A program made the translations under genes and the position numbers. The notes under the pieces were generated by a model. The model was not told the origin of the DNA. It worked only from the letters and a program-made list of their open reading frames with translations, and made no database searches. Positions 17,035-27,478 of a stretch of 64,000 bases of DNA are shown here, one piece after another. Source of the stretch: Caballeronia glathei (lineage in GTDB: Bacteria > Pseudomonadota > Gammaproteobacteria > Burkholderiales > Burkholderiaceae); contig NZ_JFHC01000031.1 in NCBI RefSeq assembly GCF_000698595.1, positions 1-64,000 on the forward strand, in the 5' to 3' direction. Each line of letters begins with the position of its first letter. Within the stretch, counting starts at the first letter, position 1.

Positions 17035-20000
17035 GCCGCGCCTCCCGACATCAGCCTGTCGAGCGCCTCGACGAGCGCCTTCGACGGCCGCCCGACGTGC
17101 ACGCCCGAGGGCGCCTCGCCGTTGCGCCAGCCGGGCCGCACGCCGCGCACGAACAGGTACAGATAGCCGCCGACATGCGTCTCGTACGCGTAGCCGGGCA
17201 GGCGCGTGCGCAGGTAGCGATGCAGCGCGACCGCGTAGAAAAGCGCCTGCAGGTGGTACGCGTGCGACGCCATCGCGTCTTCGAGCGCTGGCGCGTCGTA
17301 GTCGGCGGGCGTGTCGCCCAGATGGTTCGACTTCCAGTCGACGATCCAGAAGCGGCCGCCGTGTTCGACGATCATGTCGATGAATCCTTTCACGAAGCCG
17401 CGCAGACTCCCCGCCTCGAGTGCGACATCGGGGAAATCGTGCTCGGAGAGCAGGCGCCGTAGCGCCGCGAAATCGAGCGAGCGGGCGGGAAACAGGAACT
17501 CCAGTTCGTTCATGCGGCGCTTGGGCGGGATCGCGTCGAGCCGCATGCCGGGCACGAGTTCAGTCGCGACCGTATCGGCGAGAAGCCGCGCCATCATCGA
17601 CGGCAACTGCCGCGCGAGCGCCTCGGCGGCAGGCGTCGGATGTTCGCGCAGCGCACGCCGGATCGCCTCCGGCCAGGTGTCCGGCTGCGTGAAATCCGCC
17701 AGTTCGTACATCCGGTGCAGGCATTCGCCCGCGGCCGGGCCGCGCGGGAACGCGAGGATGTCGTCCTCGGCAAGCGGCGCCCGTTCGCGCGGCGCCACGA
17801 CACCCGCCTGCAGCGCGTCGATCGCGTCCACCAGTTCGTCGTGATCGGGACGCGCGTCGGCGGGTGGCGGCTGGTTCGATTCGTCGCGCGCGCCCGCCGC
17901 GATCAGCGAACTGAAGCTCGCCATGCGCCAGCTGTCGCGCAAGAGGCGCCGGCTCGCGCGCGCGGCGGGCTCGTGCGCCGACGATGCGCGCGAGACGAGC
18001 GGTTCGCGCGCATCGATCACGGGCAGCGGCTCGAGCGAAATCGAGCCGCCGGAATGTGCGGCGAGCGCACGCCAGCCGTCGACGATCCCGTTCTCCCCGG
18101 GCGGCTCGGCAAGCCAGTCGCCGAACGCATGCCCCCTGCCCGCGACGAGCCAGTTGAGCACGCTGCGGCGCGACTCTTTGCTCGAATTCTTGCCCACCAT
18201 GTAGACGCCGCCCACCACGTAGCACCGGTAGACCGCGCGGGTGAGCGCGACGTAGACGAGCCGCGCGCGTTCGGCGGCGTGCTCGCGGGCGATGCTCGCC
18301 GCCGCTCGCGCCGCTTCCTCGTCGTCGGTGCCGTAATGGAGCACGGCGTCGCCGGCGTCGTCGTGATACTCCTTCGCATCGGGCAGACCCGACGACGGCG
18401 GCTCGCGCAACGATCCGTCGTTGAGGAACGGGCAGAACACGACCGCGTACTCCAGTCCCTTAGACTTGTGCACCGTCACGATCTGCACGAGGTTGCGGTC
18501 GGACTCGAGCCGCAGCTGCGCGTCCTCGCCGCCGCCCTCCTCCATGCGCTGCGCGGCGAGCCAGCGCAGCGTCGGCGCGATGCCGGGCTGCGCCGCCGTG
18601 CGCGCCTGCAGCAGTTCGGCGAGGTGGTTCACGTTGGTCAGACGCCGTTCGCCGTCCGGACCCGCGACGAGCCGCTGCGCGATCTGCAGTTCGCGCGCGA
18701 GCGTGCGCCACATGACCGCGAAGCCGCGCTCGTGCCAGAGCGCGCGGTAGCGCGAGAAGCGCTCGACCCAGCTCATCGCGTCGCTCGCGGCGTCGGCCGA
18801 ATCAGCGTGTTCGAGGCGCCACAGCGCGGCGGCGTCGAGGCCGAGCCAGTCGGTCGCGAGCGCGGCGCGCAGGCGGCGCAGGTCGCCGGGCGTGTCGATG
18901 GCGGCCAGCACGCGCTCGATCTGCTCCGCGTCGAGCGAGCCGAACACCGATGCCTGCGCGAGTTCCACGCTGCCCACTCCCCAGGCCGCGAGCACGCGCT
19001 TGACGAGACTGCCCTGCCGGTGCGTCTGCACGAGCACCGCGATCTCGCCGGGCGAAAGCGGCTTGCCGCCGACGGTCACCTCGCCCTGCTGCGCACCGCG
19101 CAGGAGACGCACGATTTCCGCCGCGCACGCTTCGGTGGCGTCACGCTGGGCGCCCGACTTCGAGCGGATCGACTCGCCGTGCGGCAGCATCCACACGCAG
19201 AAGTCGGCGGTGTCGGACCAGGCGCCGGCCGCCGTGCCGTCCGCGAACGGCGCGCGCTTGCGCGTGCCCGCGCGCACCGGCTGATAGTCGAGTCCGTCCA
19301 GGATGAACGCCGCCGGGTTCGCGCTGAAGACGCGGTTGCAGGCGTCGATGATCGGCGCCGTGGAACGCTGGTTGACCGCGAGCGTATAGCGCGCCGACGC
19401 CCCCGCGCGCGCCGCCAGATACGTATGCAAATCGGCGGCGCGGAAGCTGTAGATCGCCTGCTTCGGGTCGCCCACGAGAAAGAGCGGCCCGCGCGGCGCG
19501 AACACCCGCTCGAAGATCGCGAACTGGAGCGGATCGGTGTCCTGGAACTCGTCGATCAGCGCGGCCGGATAGCGCGTGCGCAACGCATCGGCGAGCCACG
19601 CGTGCTTCATCAGCGCGTGGTACAGGTTCGAGAGCAGGTCGTCGAACGACACCACGCGGCGCGTGCGCTTCCTCGCCGCGAGCTCGGCGGGCGCATGGTC
19701 GAGCCATTCGCGCACGATGCCGAGCCACAGCGCGCGCTGCGCCGCCTCGGCGGCCTCGGCGGCGACCGCGAGCGCATCGGCGTGCTCGAAGAACGGATGC
19801 TCCGGCGGCTGGTGCTTCACCTTCGTGCCCTTCTTCAAGGCGCTCGCGGTGAGCCTGAGCGCCTCGTGCGGGGGCGCTGCGTAGCAGTCGGCGTTCGAGA
19901 AGTACGCGGCCCACGCGTCGATGGCCGCGTCGATCAGCGTGCGCTTGTGCGTCGTCTTGCTGAGCTTCGCCTCGGCGTCGAAAAGCAGGCGCGCGATCGT

Positions 20001-20744
20001 GTCGCGCTCGGCGTGCCAGAGCGCGCAAGCTGCATCGAAGACGGCTCGCGCATCCTCCGTGGCCGCCGCCTGCGTGCCGCCCCAGCGCAGCGCCGCAAGC
20101 GGTTTCTTCAGACGCCGCGCGAGCTGCGCGTCGAGCGACGCGGGCCCCGCGCCCTTCGCGACGAGCCACGCCGCGAACGACGGTTCGCGCGCCGCCGCTG
20201 GCTCGACACGCTCGCGCCAGAAGTCGGCGGCGAGCTCGAAACGCAGCGCGCTATCGTCGGCCTGCATTTCGAACGCGAACGGCATCGCGGCCGCGAACGG
20301 CGCTTCCTGCAACGCGCGCTGGCAGAACGCGTGGATCGTGTGGATCGCGGCCTGATCGAAGGTATGCAGCGCGATGCGGATACGCTTCAGCGCTTCTTGC
20401 GGATCGATGGCGGCAAGCGTCGTTTCGAAGAGCCGCTCGATGAACGGATCGCCGCCGGCGTCGCCGTTCTCGATCGCGTGCGCGAGTTCGGTGAGGCGCG
20501 AGCGGATGCGCTCGTGCAGCTCGGCGGTCGCGGCCTTCGTGAAGGTGACGACGAGGATCTGGTCGGCGGCGAGCTGCTTTTCGAGCAGCAGGCGCACGTA
20601 GAGCGCGCAGATGTTCCAGGTCTTGCCCGTTCCCGCCGACGCCTCGATCTGGTTGACGCCGTCGAGCGGGCATGCGAAGACGTCGAGCTCCTGCGCGTCG
20701 GCGTGCGGGGCGGTCTGGAAACCGGTTTGCGGTGCGTTCGTCAT
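17031..20744 (-). CDS. recB: Exodeoxyribonuclease V subunit beta RecB
   Basis: A 1237-residue UvrD-type helicase/nuclease. The start is taken at the ATG at 20744, just where the family N-terminus begins and overlapping the recC stop. Walker A ASAGTGKTWNI at 35-45, DEFQDTDPLQF (motif II), TVHKSKGLEYAVVF (motif V) and VYVALTRA (motif VI) are present. The C-terminal RecB nuclease motif is FWIVDWKSNHLGD near 1135. It acts with RecC and RecD in double-strand-break repair and degradation of linear foreign DNA. The minus-strand operon recC-recB-recD-arfB is compact. Confidence 0.96.
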   Translation of the reverse strand: MTNAPQTGFQTAPHADAQELDVFACPLDGVNQIEASAGTGKTWNICALYVRLLLEKQLAADQILVVTFTKAATAELHERIRSRLTELAHAIENGDAGGDPFIERLFETTLAAIDPQEALKRIRIALHTFDQAAIHTIHAFCQRALQEAPFAAAMPFAFEMQADDSALRFELAADFWRERVEPAAAREPSFAAWLVAKGAGPASLDAQLARRLKKPLAALRWGGTQAAATEDARAVFDAACALWHAERDTIARLLFDAEAKLSKTTHKRTLIDAAIDAWAAYFSNADCYAAPPHEALRLTASALKKGTKVKHQPPEHPFFEHADALAVAAEAAEAAQRALWLGIVREWLDHAPAELAARKRTRRVVSFDDLLSNLYHALMKHAWLADALRTRYPAALIDEFQDTDPLQFAIFERVFAPRGPLFLVGDPKQAIYSFRAADLHTYLAARAGASARYTLAVNQRSTAPIIDACNRVFSANPAAFILDGLDYQPVRAGTRKRAPFADGTAAGAWSDTADFCVWMLPHGESIRSKSGAQRDATEACAAEIVRLLRGAQQGEVTVGGKPLSPGEIAVLVQTHRQGSLVKRVLAAWGVGSVELAQASVFGSLDAEQIERVLAAIDTPGDLRRLRAALATDWLGLDAAALWRLEHADSADAASDAMSWVERFSRYRALWHERGFAVMWRTLARELQIAQRLVAGPDGERRLTNVNHLAELLQARTAAQPGIAPTLRWLAAQRMEEGGGEDAQLRLESDRNLVQIVTVHKSKGLEYAVVFCPFLNDGSLREPPSSGLPDAKEYHDDAGDAVLHYGTDDEEAARAAASIAREHAAERARLVYVALTRAVYRCYVVGGVYMVGKNSSKESRRSVLNWLVAGRGHAFGDWLAEPPGENGIVDGWRALAAHSGGSISLEPLPVIDAREPLVSRASSAHEPAARASRRLLRDSWRMASFSSLIAAGARDESNQPPPADARPDHDELVDAIDALQAGVVAPRERAPLAEDDILAFPRGPAAGECLHRMYELADFTQPDTWPEAIRRALREHPTPAAEALARQLPSMMARLLADTVATELVPGMRLDAIPPKRRMNELEFLFPARSLDFAALRRLLSEHDFPDVALEAGSLRGFVKGFIDMIVEHGGRFWIVDWKSNHLGDTPADYDAPALEDAMASHAYHLQALFYAVALHRYLRTRLPGYAYETHVGGYLYLFVRGVRPGWRNGEAPSGVHVGRPSKALVEALDRLMSGGAA

Positions 20745-23700
20745 GCGTCGCTCCGCACATGCCGGATGAGCGGCTCGAAGACGATCTTCGCGAGCACGGC
20801 GAAGGTGTCGTCGAGGGCGAGATTCGCGCCCCGGAAGGCGATGCGCAACGCGGGATCGTCCGATTCGCTGCGCGTGCGCTCCGACAGCCACGCGCTTTCC
20901 GCTTTCGAATCGCCTTCGGTCATCTTGAGCCACGCGCTCTTCGGAAAGAAACGCAGCGGCATACGCCGCCCCGCGCGATAGAGCGCGGCGAGCGCCGCGA
21001 GATGCGCGAGCGGATCGGCGACCGGCGTCAGTTCGAAATCCGACGACTGCGCCCCTCGCCCATGCCAGACGGTGCGGCGCGGGCCGCCCGGGTCCGCTGC
21101 GCAATACGCGAGATGCGCGAGCCACGCCGACAGATAGTCGCGCGCACGCGGCGCGTCGTACCGGTAGATCACCTGGCCCTGCGGCGTCAGCAGGTTGAGC
21201 GTGCCGTGCAGTTGCAGCGGCCGGGCGTCCGCGAGCCGTGCGTCGTGCGTGCCGAACAGCGCGACACCTTCCGTGTCGGGCCAGCGCGGCTCGATATCGA
21301 GCGTGAACGGCAGGCGCGTCGTGCCTTCGCCCGTCGACACGCGCACGCGATTCGCAAGCTGATGCAGCGCGCGCAGTTCCTGCGTCTGCCATACGCCGCC
21401 CGTCGCGCCGCCCGGCATTTCAGGACTCGCCCGCGCAACGCGCCGCGCGCGCTCGCGCGCAAGGTGATCGCCGTCCCCGGTCATGTTCAGGAGCGCAGGC
21501 AGCACGCGCTCGGCAAGCGCGTCGCGGCCGCTGTAGTCGAGTTCGAACGGCTCCGTGTCGCCAAGCTCGCCTTGCGCGTCGAAGAGCGCGATGCCGAGCC
21601 GGTCGCGCAGGAGCGCGCGGGCAGGATGGCGCCAGAAGCGTACGAAGTCGTCGAAAGCGACGGCTTGCGCCCCGTTGTCTTCATCGTCTTCAGCGGCAAG
21701 CGGCTCGGAAAAGAACCTCACCGGCGGCTCGGGGCGCCCGAGCGCGAGCGTGCGCGCAAGCTCGGCGCGCTCGGGCTCGTAGGTGAAGAGCGGCGCCTGC
21801 GGCTCGAAATAGTCCGGCGCGAACGGCTGCAACGGATGCTCGAACACGAAGCGCGCGCGGGCCTCGGCCAGTTCGTCGGGCGACGCGTGCTCGCCTGCCG
21901 CCGACTCCGCCAGATAGTCGAGCAGCTCGTCGATCAGCGCGGCGGGCGGCAGCGCCGCGTTGTCGCGAATGCTGCGCCCGGTGTACGCGACCACGAAGCG
22001 ATCGCGCGCCGACAGGAGCAGGTCGAGGAACAGATTGCGCTCGTCGTCGCGGCGCTGGCGGTCGCCGAGCTTGCCGAAGCTCGCCATCAGGTCGAATTCG
22101 TCGGCGCGCGCGAGGCTCGGCAGCATGCCGTCGTCCATGCCGACGAGGCAGATCACGCGATACGGCAGCCCGCGCAGGCTCGTGAGCGACGAAAACGTGA
22201 CGCCGCCCCAGGGCACGCCGCCGCGCGCGGGGTCGTCGAGCGCGTCGGCGAACGCGGTGCGCAGCACGGCGGCGGAGACTTCGGTCTCGCCCGCGCCCTC
22301 GTCCATCGCGACGATGAGCGCGTCGAGCGTGCCGCGCACGTCGGCAATGGAATCACTGAACGCGAGGCCTGAGTCGAAGAACCGTTCCAGCGCGTCGAGC
22401 ATGATCTCGCCCCACGCACGCGGCGTGCGCGGCGCGGCGACGCGCTCGGAGAAGGCGTCGATGTCGTCGATGAAGCGCGTGAGCCGCCCGAGCAGTGCCG
22501 CGTCCGAGCCGTTCGCGCCTTCCACCGGCAGCCATTCGTCGACGGGCGCGCCGCCGTCGGGCAGCGCGTAGCCGAGAAAGAGCCGCGTGAGGGCATCCGA
22601 GAACGTGTGACGCGCCGCGGGCACGTGCTCCGCCGCGACTTCGTCCGGCGTGAGGCCGCGGCGGGCGCCCGCCGCCGCGAGCCACGACTGTGCGGTTTCG
22701 AGCGCGGCGGCGTCGATGCCGTAGCGCGCGGTGATCGCATCCACGCGCAGCCACTCGATCAGCTCGGGCGCGCCGACGCTGCGCTCGGGCAGCGCGAGCC
22801 AGTCGAGCAGCACGCGCGCGACCGGATTCGCCTGCGACGGCGGCAAGCCCGTGATGCGGTACGGAATGCGCCGCCGCTCGCCGGCGGCACCGCCCGGCGC
22901 CGTGCCGAACACGCCGTCGATGAGCGGCCCGGCCACCGCCAGATCCGGAAACGCGACGAGCACGTCCGACGGCTCCAGCCCCTCGATCTCGTCGAACCAG
23001 CCAAGCAGGCGGTCATGGAGCACCTCGAGCTGACGCGACAGGCTGTGGCAGACGTGCACTTCGATACCGGGATGCGTGACCTCATGCCCGATGCCTTCGC
23101 CGCCAGCGGATTCGCGCAGGTCGAGAATCGCGTTCTGCACGCGCGCGAGCCACGTGGGCGCGGGATTCTCCTCGAAATGGCTCGCCTCGCGCGACGCCGC
23201 GCTCTCGGTCAGTTCGTGCAGCATGTGCAGTTGCGCCTGCGTCTGGCGGCCCCATTCGGCGAGCAGCGGATTGCCGACTTCCTGATAGTCGAGCTCGCCC
23301 TTCATCTCGAGCTGCTCGACGCGCGCGACGCTCACGATGTCGAACCAGAACTCGCGGCACGGATTGATCGCGTAGATGCGCACGTCGATCCAGCGCGACA
23401 GCTCGCGCAAGAGCGCGATATGCAGCGGCGGCATGGTCGGCAGCGCGAACACGCTGATGCGCTGGGGCCACTCGGCGCGCATGACGGCGTCGAGATCGAG
23501 CTTCGCGGAATCTGCGAGAAAGCGGTAGGCGGGCGGCGTCGGATCGTGGCCGGCTTCCTGCGCGTGGTCCGCGAGATCGGCGAGCAGCGCGCGCCACAGC
23601 GCCGCCTGCCAGCGTTCGTCCTCGCGCTGGATGTCGCTCGCGCCCGGCAGGCGCGGCCCGCGCAGGTCGCCTTCCGGCGCGCCTGGCGACGCGAGGATCG

Positions 23701-24157
23701 AGCCGCCCGCCTGCCATTGCGTGAGCCACTCCGGGCGATAGGTCAGATAGTGGTCGAACACCGTCGCGATGCGGCGCGCGAGTTCGTAGCGCATCGGGTC
23801 GTCGGCGGCATCGAGATAGGACGAAAGCCGCTTCGACTCGCCGAACGAAGGCTGCGACAGGAGCCGGTAACAGCGCCACGCGAGCCGGTCGGGCGCGAAC
23901 GGCGAGTGCGCGGGCACGGTCATCACGCGGCCGATCTGCGCCCACAGCCACTGCGCGAGATAGCCGAACCCGACATTCGCGCAGATGCCGAAACGTCCGG
24001 CCAGATCGAGTTCGAGCCGGCGGCGCACCGCTGCGCTCGGCACGATCACGGGCTGGATGGCGAACGGATCGCCGCCGTGCATCGAGAACGCCGCGAGGTC
24101 GTCGAAAAGCGCCTGCGACAGCGTTTCGTGGCGGTTCGAATAGAAGAGTTCGAGCAT
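20741..24157 (-). CDS. recC: Exodeoxyribonuclease V subunit gamma RecC
   Basis: A 1138-residue subunit that recognises Chi and splits the strands in RecBCD. The start is placed at the ATG at 24157 because MLELFYSNRHETLSQALFDD is the canonical N-terminus; upstream in-frame sequence is non-coding. Other family landmarks are VIVPSAAVRRRLELDLAGRF near 40-60 and TFSSLTSLRGLPYRVICLVG mid-protein. It overlaps recB by four bases. It is divergent from the FUSC gene at 24348. Confidence 0.95.
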   Translation of the reverse strand: MLELFYSNRHETLSQALFDDLAAFSMHGGDPFAIQPVIVPSAAVRRRLELDLAGRFGICANVGFGYLAQWLWAQIGRVMTVPAHSPFAPDRLAWRCYRLLSQPSFGESKRLSSYLDAADDPMRYELARRIATVFDHYLTYRPEWLTQWQAGGSILASPGAPEGDLRGPRLPGASDIQREDERWQAALWRALLADLADHAQEAGHDPTPPAYRFLADSAKLDLDAVMRAEWPQRISVFALPTMPPLHIALLRELSRWIDVRIYAINPCREFWFDIVSVARVEQLEMKGELDYQEVGNPLLAEWGRQTQAQLHMLHELTESAASREASHFEENPAPTWLARVQNAILDLRESAGGEGIGHEVTHPGIEVHVCHSLSRQLEVLHDRLLGWFDEIEGLEPSDVLVAFPDLAVAGPLIDGVFGTAPGGAAGERRRIPYRITGLPPSQANPVARVLLDWLALPERSVGAPELIEWLRVDAITARYGIDAAALETAQSWLAAAGARRGLTPDEVAAEHVPAARHTFSDALTRLFLGYALPDGGAPVDEWLPVEGANGSDAALLGRLTRFIDDIDAFSERVAAPRTPRAWGEIMLDALERFFDSGLAFSDSIADVRGTLDALIVAMDEGAGETEVSAAVLRTAFADALDDPARGGVPWGGVTFSSLTSLRGLPYRVICLVGMDDGMLPSLARADEFDLMASFGKLGDRQRRDDERNLFLDLLLSARDRFVVAYTGRSIRDNAALPPAALIDELLDYLAESAAGEHASPDELAEARARFVFEHPLQPFAPDYFEPQAPLFTYEPERAELARTLALGRPEPPVRFFSEPLAAEDDEDNGAQAVAFDDFVRFWRHPARALLRDRLGIALFDAQGELGDTEPFELDYSGRDALAERVLPALLNMTGDGDHLARERARRVARASPEMPGGATGGVWQTQELRALHQLANRVRVSTGEGTTRLPFTLDIEPRWPDTEGVALFGTHDARLADARPLQLHGTLNLLTPQGQVIYRYDAPRARDYLSAWLAHLAYCAADPGGPRRTVWHGRGAQSSDFELTPVADPLAHLAALAALYRAGRRMPLRFFPKSAWLKMTEGDSKAESAWLSERTRSESDDPALRIAFRGANLALDDTFAVLAKIVFEPLIRHVRSDA

Positions 24158-24347
24158 AAGGCCTGTGCGCTTTCCGATGAAGCAACAGCATAACAAACGC
24201 GGCCCGCGCACAGAACCTGGCCGAACGGCCGAGGTCAGAACCCGACTCAGTTGGGTTAGACTCGAACCCGGCATTCACGCCCCGCCGGCATCGGCACGGG
24301 ACGGCGCGATAGACACACGCAACAAACAAGCAACACACAGGAAGTCG

Positions 24348-27011
24348 ATGCGCTATTCGCTCGAAATCAGGAAGTTCATCTACAGCCAGTATTTCTTCGG
24401 CGGCTTGCGCATCGCCCTCGGCGTGTCGCTACCCGCCGTACTGATGCTCACGGTCTTTCACAACCGGGATCTCGGCTTCACCATCGCGACGGGCGCGCTC
24501 GGCGCGTGCGTCGTCGACATGCCCGGGCCGCTGAAGCACAAGCACAACGAGATGCTCGCCTGCTCGGTGATCGGTTTTTTCGCCGCGCTCGCCACGGGCA
24601 TCGCGTCGGCACATCCGGTCACGCTGTGGCTCACCGTCGTGCCGCTCACGTTCGTGCTCTCGCTGATCGTCGTGTACGGCAACCGCTGGCCGCAGATCAG
24701 CTTCGCCACGCTCTTCATGATGATCGTGACGCTCGAGGATCAATTCACGCCGATGCAGGCGCTCGTCAACGCATCGTGGATCCTGCTCGGCGGCCTCTGG
24801 TATACGTACTGGGCGACCCTCATCAGCCGCTGGCAGGTCTACCGCATCGAGCAGCAGGCGCTTGCGGAAAGCATCTTCAGCTGCGGGGAATACCTGATGG
24901 CGCGCGCCCGCTTCTACGATCCGGACGCCGATCTGGACGAGTGCTACCGAAAGCTGATCGAAACGCAGATCGCGGCCGTCGAGCGCCAGGACGCCGCCCG
25001 CGACATCGTGCTGCGCAACCTGCCGAAGCTGCAGAGCGGCAAGCTCGACCCGCGCCGCGCGAAGCTCTTCAACCTGTTCATCAACGTGGTCGATCTGCAC
25101 GAGTTCTTCGTCGGCGCGCATACCGACTATCCGCTCGTGCGCAGCGCCTTCAGCGGCTCCGATCTGCTCATCTTCTACCGCGACCTTTGCATGAAGGCGG
25201 CGACGGACCTCGAGGAAATCGGCCTCGCGGTGCTGCAGAACGAGCCCGCGCGTGCGCGCATCAGCGTGAAGGCCGAATTGCGCGCGATCGAGTACGAGCT
25301 CGAACTGATGCGCAAGCACGGGCTGCCCGAGAAGAATCCCGAAGCGTATGCGGCGGTCGCGGCGGTGTTCCGGCGGCTCTGGAGCGCGACGCGCCTGATC
25401 GACCGGATGCGCCGCCACACGCGCACCGGCGACGACACGACGGAAACGGAAGTGCGCATCGACCACGCGCTGTCGCGCTTCGTCTCCAGCCGGCGCGTGT
25501 CGTACATGCAGATCTTCTCGAACCTCACGATGGCCTCGCCGAGCTTCCGGCACGCGCTGCGCGTGACGATCGCGGTAGGCGTCGGCTTCTGGCTCGGACG
25601 GCTCCTGCCGCTCACCAACGCCTACTGGATCGTGATGACGACCGTCATCATCCTGAAGCCCGGCTATTCGCTCACCAAGCAGCGCAACACGCAGCGGATC
25701 ATCGGCACGGCGATCGGCTGCGCGGCGACCGTCGCGCTGATCCTGATCGTCAAGGAACCGCATCTGCTGATGATCGTGATGTTCGCGTCGATGGTGATGA
25801 GCTACAGCCTGCTGCTCTTCAACTACACGGCGAGCGTCGTGTTCACGTCGTCGTTCGTGCTCTTGATGTTCCACCTGCTCGCGCCGGGCAGCCTGCGCCT
25901 CATCGGCGAGCGCGCGATCGACACGGTGGTCGGCTGCGCGATCGCGATCGCCGCGAGCCACCTCTTCCCCTACTGGGAATACCGGCTGATGGGCAAGCTC
26001 GTCAACGACATGATCGCCGCGACGCGCAATTACCTCGAGGCCAGCTGGTGGTGGAACGGCAAGCCAGCGGCGGCGCAGGCGGAGAATGCCGCGGCCGTGA
26101 AGGCACAGGCGGGCGCGGCGGCGAGCGCGCGCACGCAAGCGCCGGCCGAGACGAGTCACGAGGCGCAACACACGAAAGTCCTGGTGCAAGCCGCGCTTCC
26201 GGCCGAGGCGCAAACCGAGGCGCAGGCGAAAGCGCTCGCCGATGCCGTGTTCGCCGACAGCAACGCGCGGGCAGCGGTCGCAACGGCGGGCGAGGTGCAG
26301 GCGGCGAAGGCGGTGGCGTCGGTGCCGTCGGTGCCATCGGTACAGCCGGCGCAAGCGGCGCAAACCGCAAAGGCGCCAGTTCAGCCTTCACCGGCAAGCG
26401 CCGACACAGCCGTCAAGTCCGCGACGGCAGCGGCGGCGAAGCTGTCGTCGGTCAGCGTCGGCGAAAGCACGGCCGCGACCACGGGCTCGGGGGCATCGGC
26501 CGCGGCGACCGTCGTCGCCACCGCGCTCGATCGCGACTTTCGCTACCGGCTGGCTCGCAAGAACGTACATATTGCGTTCGCCAATCTCGGACAGGCGTTT
26601 CAGCGCATGATGCTCGAACCGAAGGCGCACCAGAAGTTCGTCGCCGAACTCAACGACCTGCTGATCCAGAGCCACGTGCTCGCGTCGCAGATCACGGCCG
26701 CGGCGCCGCTCCTGCAGTCGCTGCCGGGCGCGGGCGGCTTCACGATCGAGCCCGTGCACCGCACGCTCGACACAGTCCGCGACAACCTGACGCAGGCGCA
26801 AGGCGGCGCACCGCCGCGCGAGAATCAGCAGGAGCAGATTCGCCAGCTCACGCGCGAACTGGATGCGATGGTCGTCGCGGCCGAACGCGCGTCGAACGTG
26901 CCGAGCGAAACCGTCCACGACCTGAAGCTGCTCGCGCATCAATGCAAGCAGATGCTGGCCGCGTCGACACTGATCCGCAAGGACGCGAGCCTGATCCACC
27001 TGCCCGCGTGA
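24348..27011 (+). CDS. FUSC-family (YccS/aromatic-acid-exporter-like) membrane protein with Ala-rich insert
   Basis: An 887-residue inner-membrane protein. Two hydrophobic blocks (about 18-170 and 395-560) flank a helical cytoplasmic region, the FUSC/YccS layout. FWLGRLLPLTNAYWIVMTTV and TPMQALVNASWILLGG are typical segments. Between about 570 and 725 there is a low-complexity Ala/Gln/Val/Thr stretch, then a helical C-terminal domain. The start was set at the ATG after CAGGAAGTCG. Family members are linked to efflux of aromatic acids or to envelope stress; the substrate here is unknown. No membrane-fusion partner is adjacent. Confidence 0.85.
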   Translation: MRYSLEIRKFIYSQYFFGGLRIALGVSLPAVLMLTVFHNRDLGFTIATGALGACVVDMPGPLKHKHNEMLACSVIGFFAALATGIASAHPVTLWLTVVPLTFVLSLIVVYGNRWPQISFATLFMMIVTLEDQFTPMQALVNASWILLGGLWYTYWATLISRWQVYRIEQQALAESIFSCGEYLMARARFYDPDADLDECYRKLIETQIAAVERQDAARDIVLRNLPKLQSGKLDPRRAKLFNLFINVVDLHEFFVGAHTDYPLVRSAFSGSDLLIFYRDLCMKAATDLEEIGLAVLQNEPARARISVKAELRAIEYELELMRKHGLPEKNPEAYAAVAAVFRRLWSATRLIDRMRRHTRTGDDTTETEVRIDHALSRFVSSRRVSYMQIFSNLTMASPSFRHALRVTIAVGVGFWLGRLLPLTNAYWIVMTTVIILKPGYSLTKQRNTQRIIGTAIGCAATVALILIVKEPHLLMIVMFASMVMSYSLLLFNYTASVVFTSSFVLLMFHLLAPGSLRLIGERAIDTVVGCAIAIAASHLFPYWEYRLMGKLVNDMIAATRNYLEASWWWNGKPAAAQAENAAAVKAQAGAAASARTQAPAETSHEAQHTKVLVQAALPAEAQTEAQAKALADAVFADSNARAAVATAGEVQAAKAVASVPSVPSVQPAQAAQTAKAPVQPSPASADTAVKSATAAAAKLSSVSVGESTAATTGSGASAAATVVATALDRDFRYRLARKNVHIAFANLGQAFQRMMLEPKAHQKFVAELNDLLIQSHVLASQITAAAPLLQSLPGAGGFTIEPVHRTLDTVRDNLTQAQGGAPPRENQQEQIRQLTRELDAMVVAAERASNVPSETVHDLKLLAHQCKQMLAASTLIRKDASLIHLPA

Positions 27012-27021
27012 GGGGCCTCGC

Positions 27022-27285
27022 TTACTGGGACTGAGACTGCGATTGCGGCGGTGATTGCGGTTGTGGCTGCGGTTGTGGCTGCGAAGCGCCGAGTGCCGGC
27101 ACCGCGGGGCTCGCGCCGCTCGCCGCCGCCGGCTCGCCGTTCTCCCGGTCGTATTCGCGCTTCTCGCGGATCGCATTGAAGAAGAGCGTCCCGACCACGA
27201 GCAGTACGACGACGACGATGAACACGCTGATCGCGAATGTCGGATTCTTTTTGGGCGAACTGTTGCTGCGGCGGTCGTCGGTCAT
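27022..27285 (-). CDS. Small single-pass membrane protein with PQ/SQ-repeat tail
   Basis: 87 residues: a polar N-terminus, one transmembrane helix (TFAISVFIVVVVLLVVGTLFF), a charged stretch EKREYDREN and a C-terminal tail of repeated Gln-Pro and Gln-Ser dipeptides. The tail reflects a short simple repeat in the DNA (27025-27085). It is convergent with the FUSC gene, with 10 bases between the stops. No family recognised. Confidence 0.7.
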   Translation of the reverse strand: MTDDRRSNSSPKKNPTFAISVFIVVVVLLVVGTLFFNAIREKREYDRENGEPAAASGASPAVPALGASQPQPQPQPQSPPQSQSQSQ

Positions 27286-27478
27286 GAAGGCAGGCTCTGC
27301 GGGTCTTGGGGGAAACGAAGCCGTCATGTTACCCGCATCGGATTTCAGAAGCCTTTGCCTTGCGCGCCGCCCAGCGATCCTGAACCAGCGTCAGCGCCCC
27401 GTATCGACGAGCGGCGGCCTGACCGGCAGCGCGGTCGAATACTTGATCTGCTCGATACGGAAAAATATGATCATTAAA

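Noticed and set aside
17640..20981. 1113-codon open frame on the plus strand
   Set aside because: It is antisense to recB, which carries all conserved motifs. The Arg/Val-rich composition is typical of shadows in GC-rich DNA.
24429..26363. 644-codon minus-strand frame over the FUSC gene
   Set aside because: Shadow frame; Arg/His-rich with no domain, and the FUSC protein is well supported.
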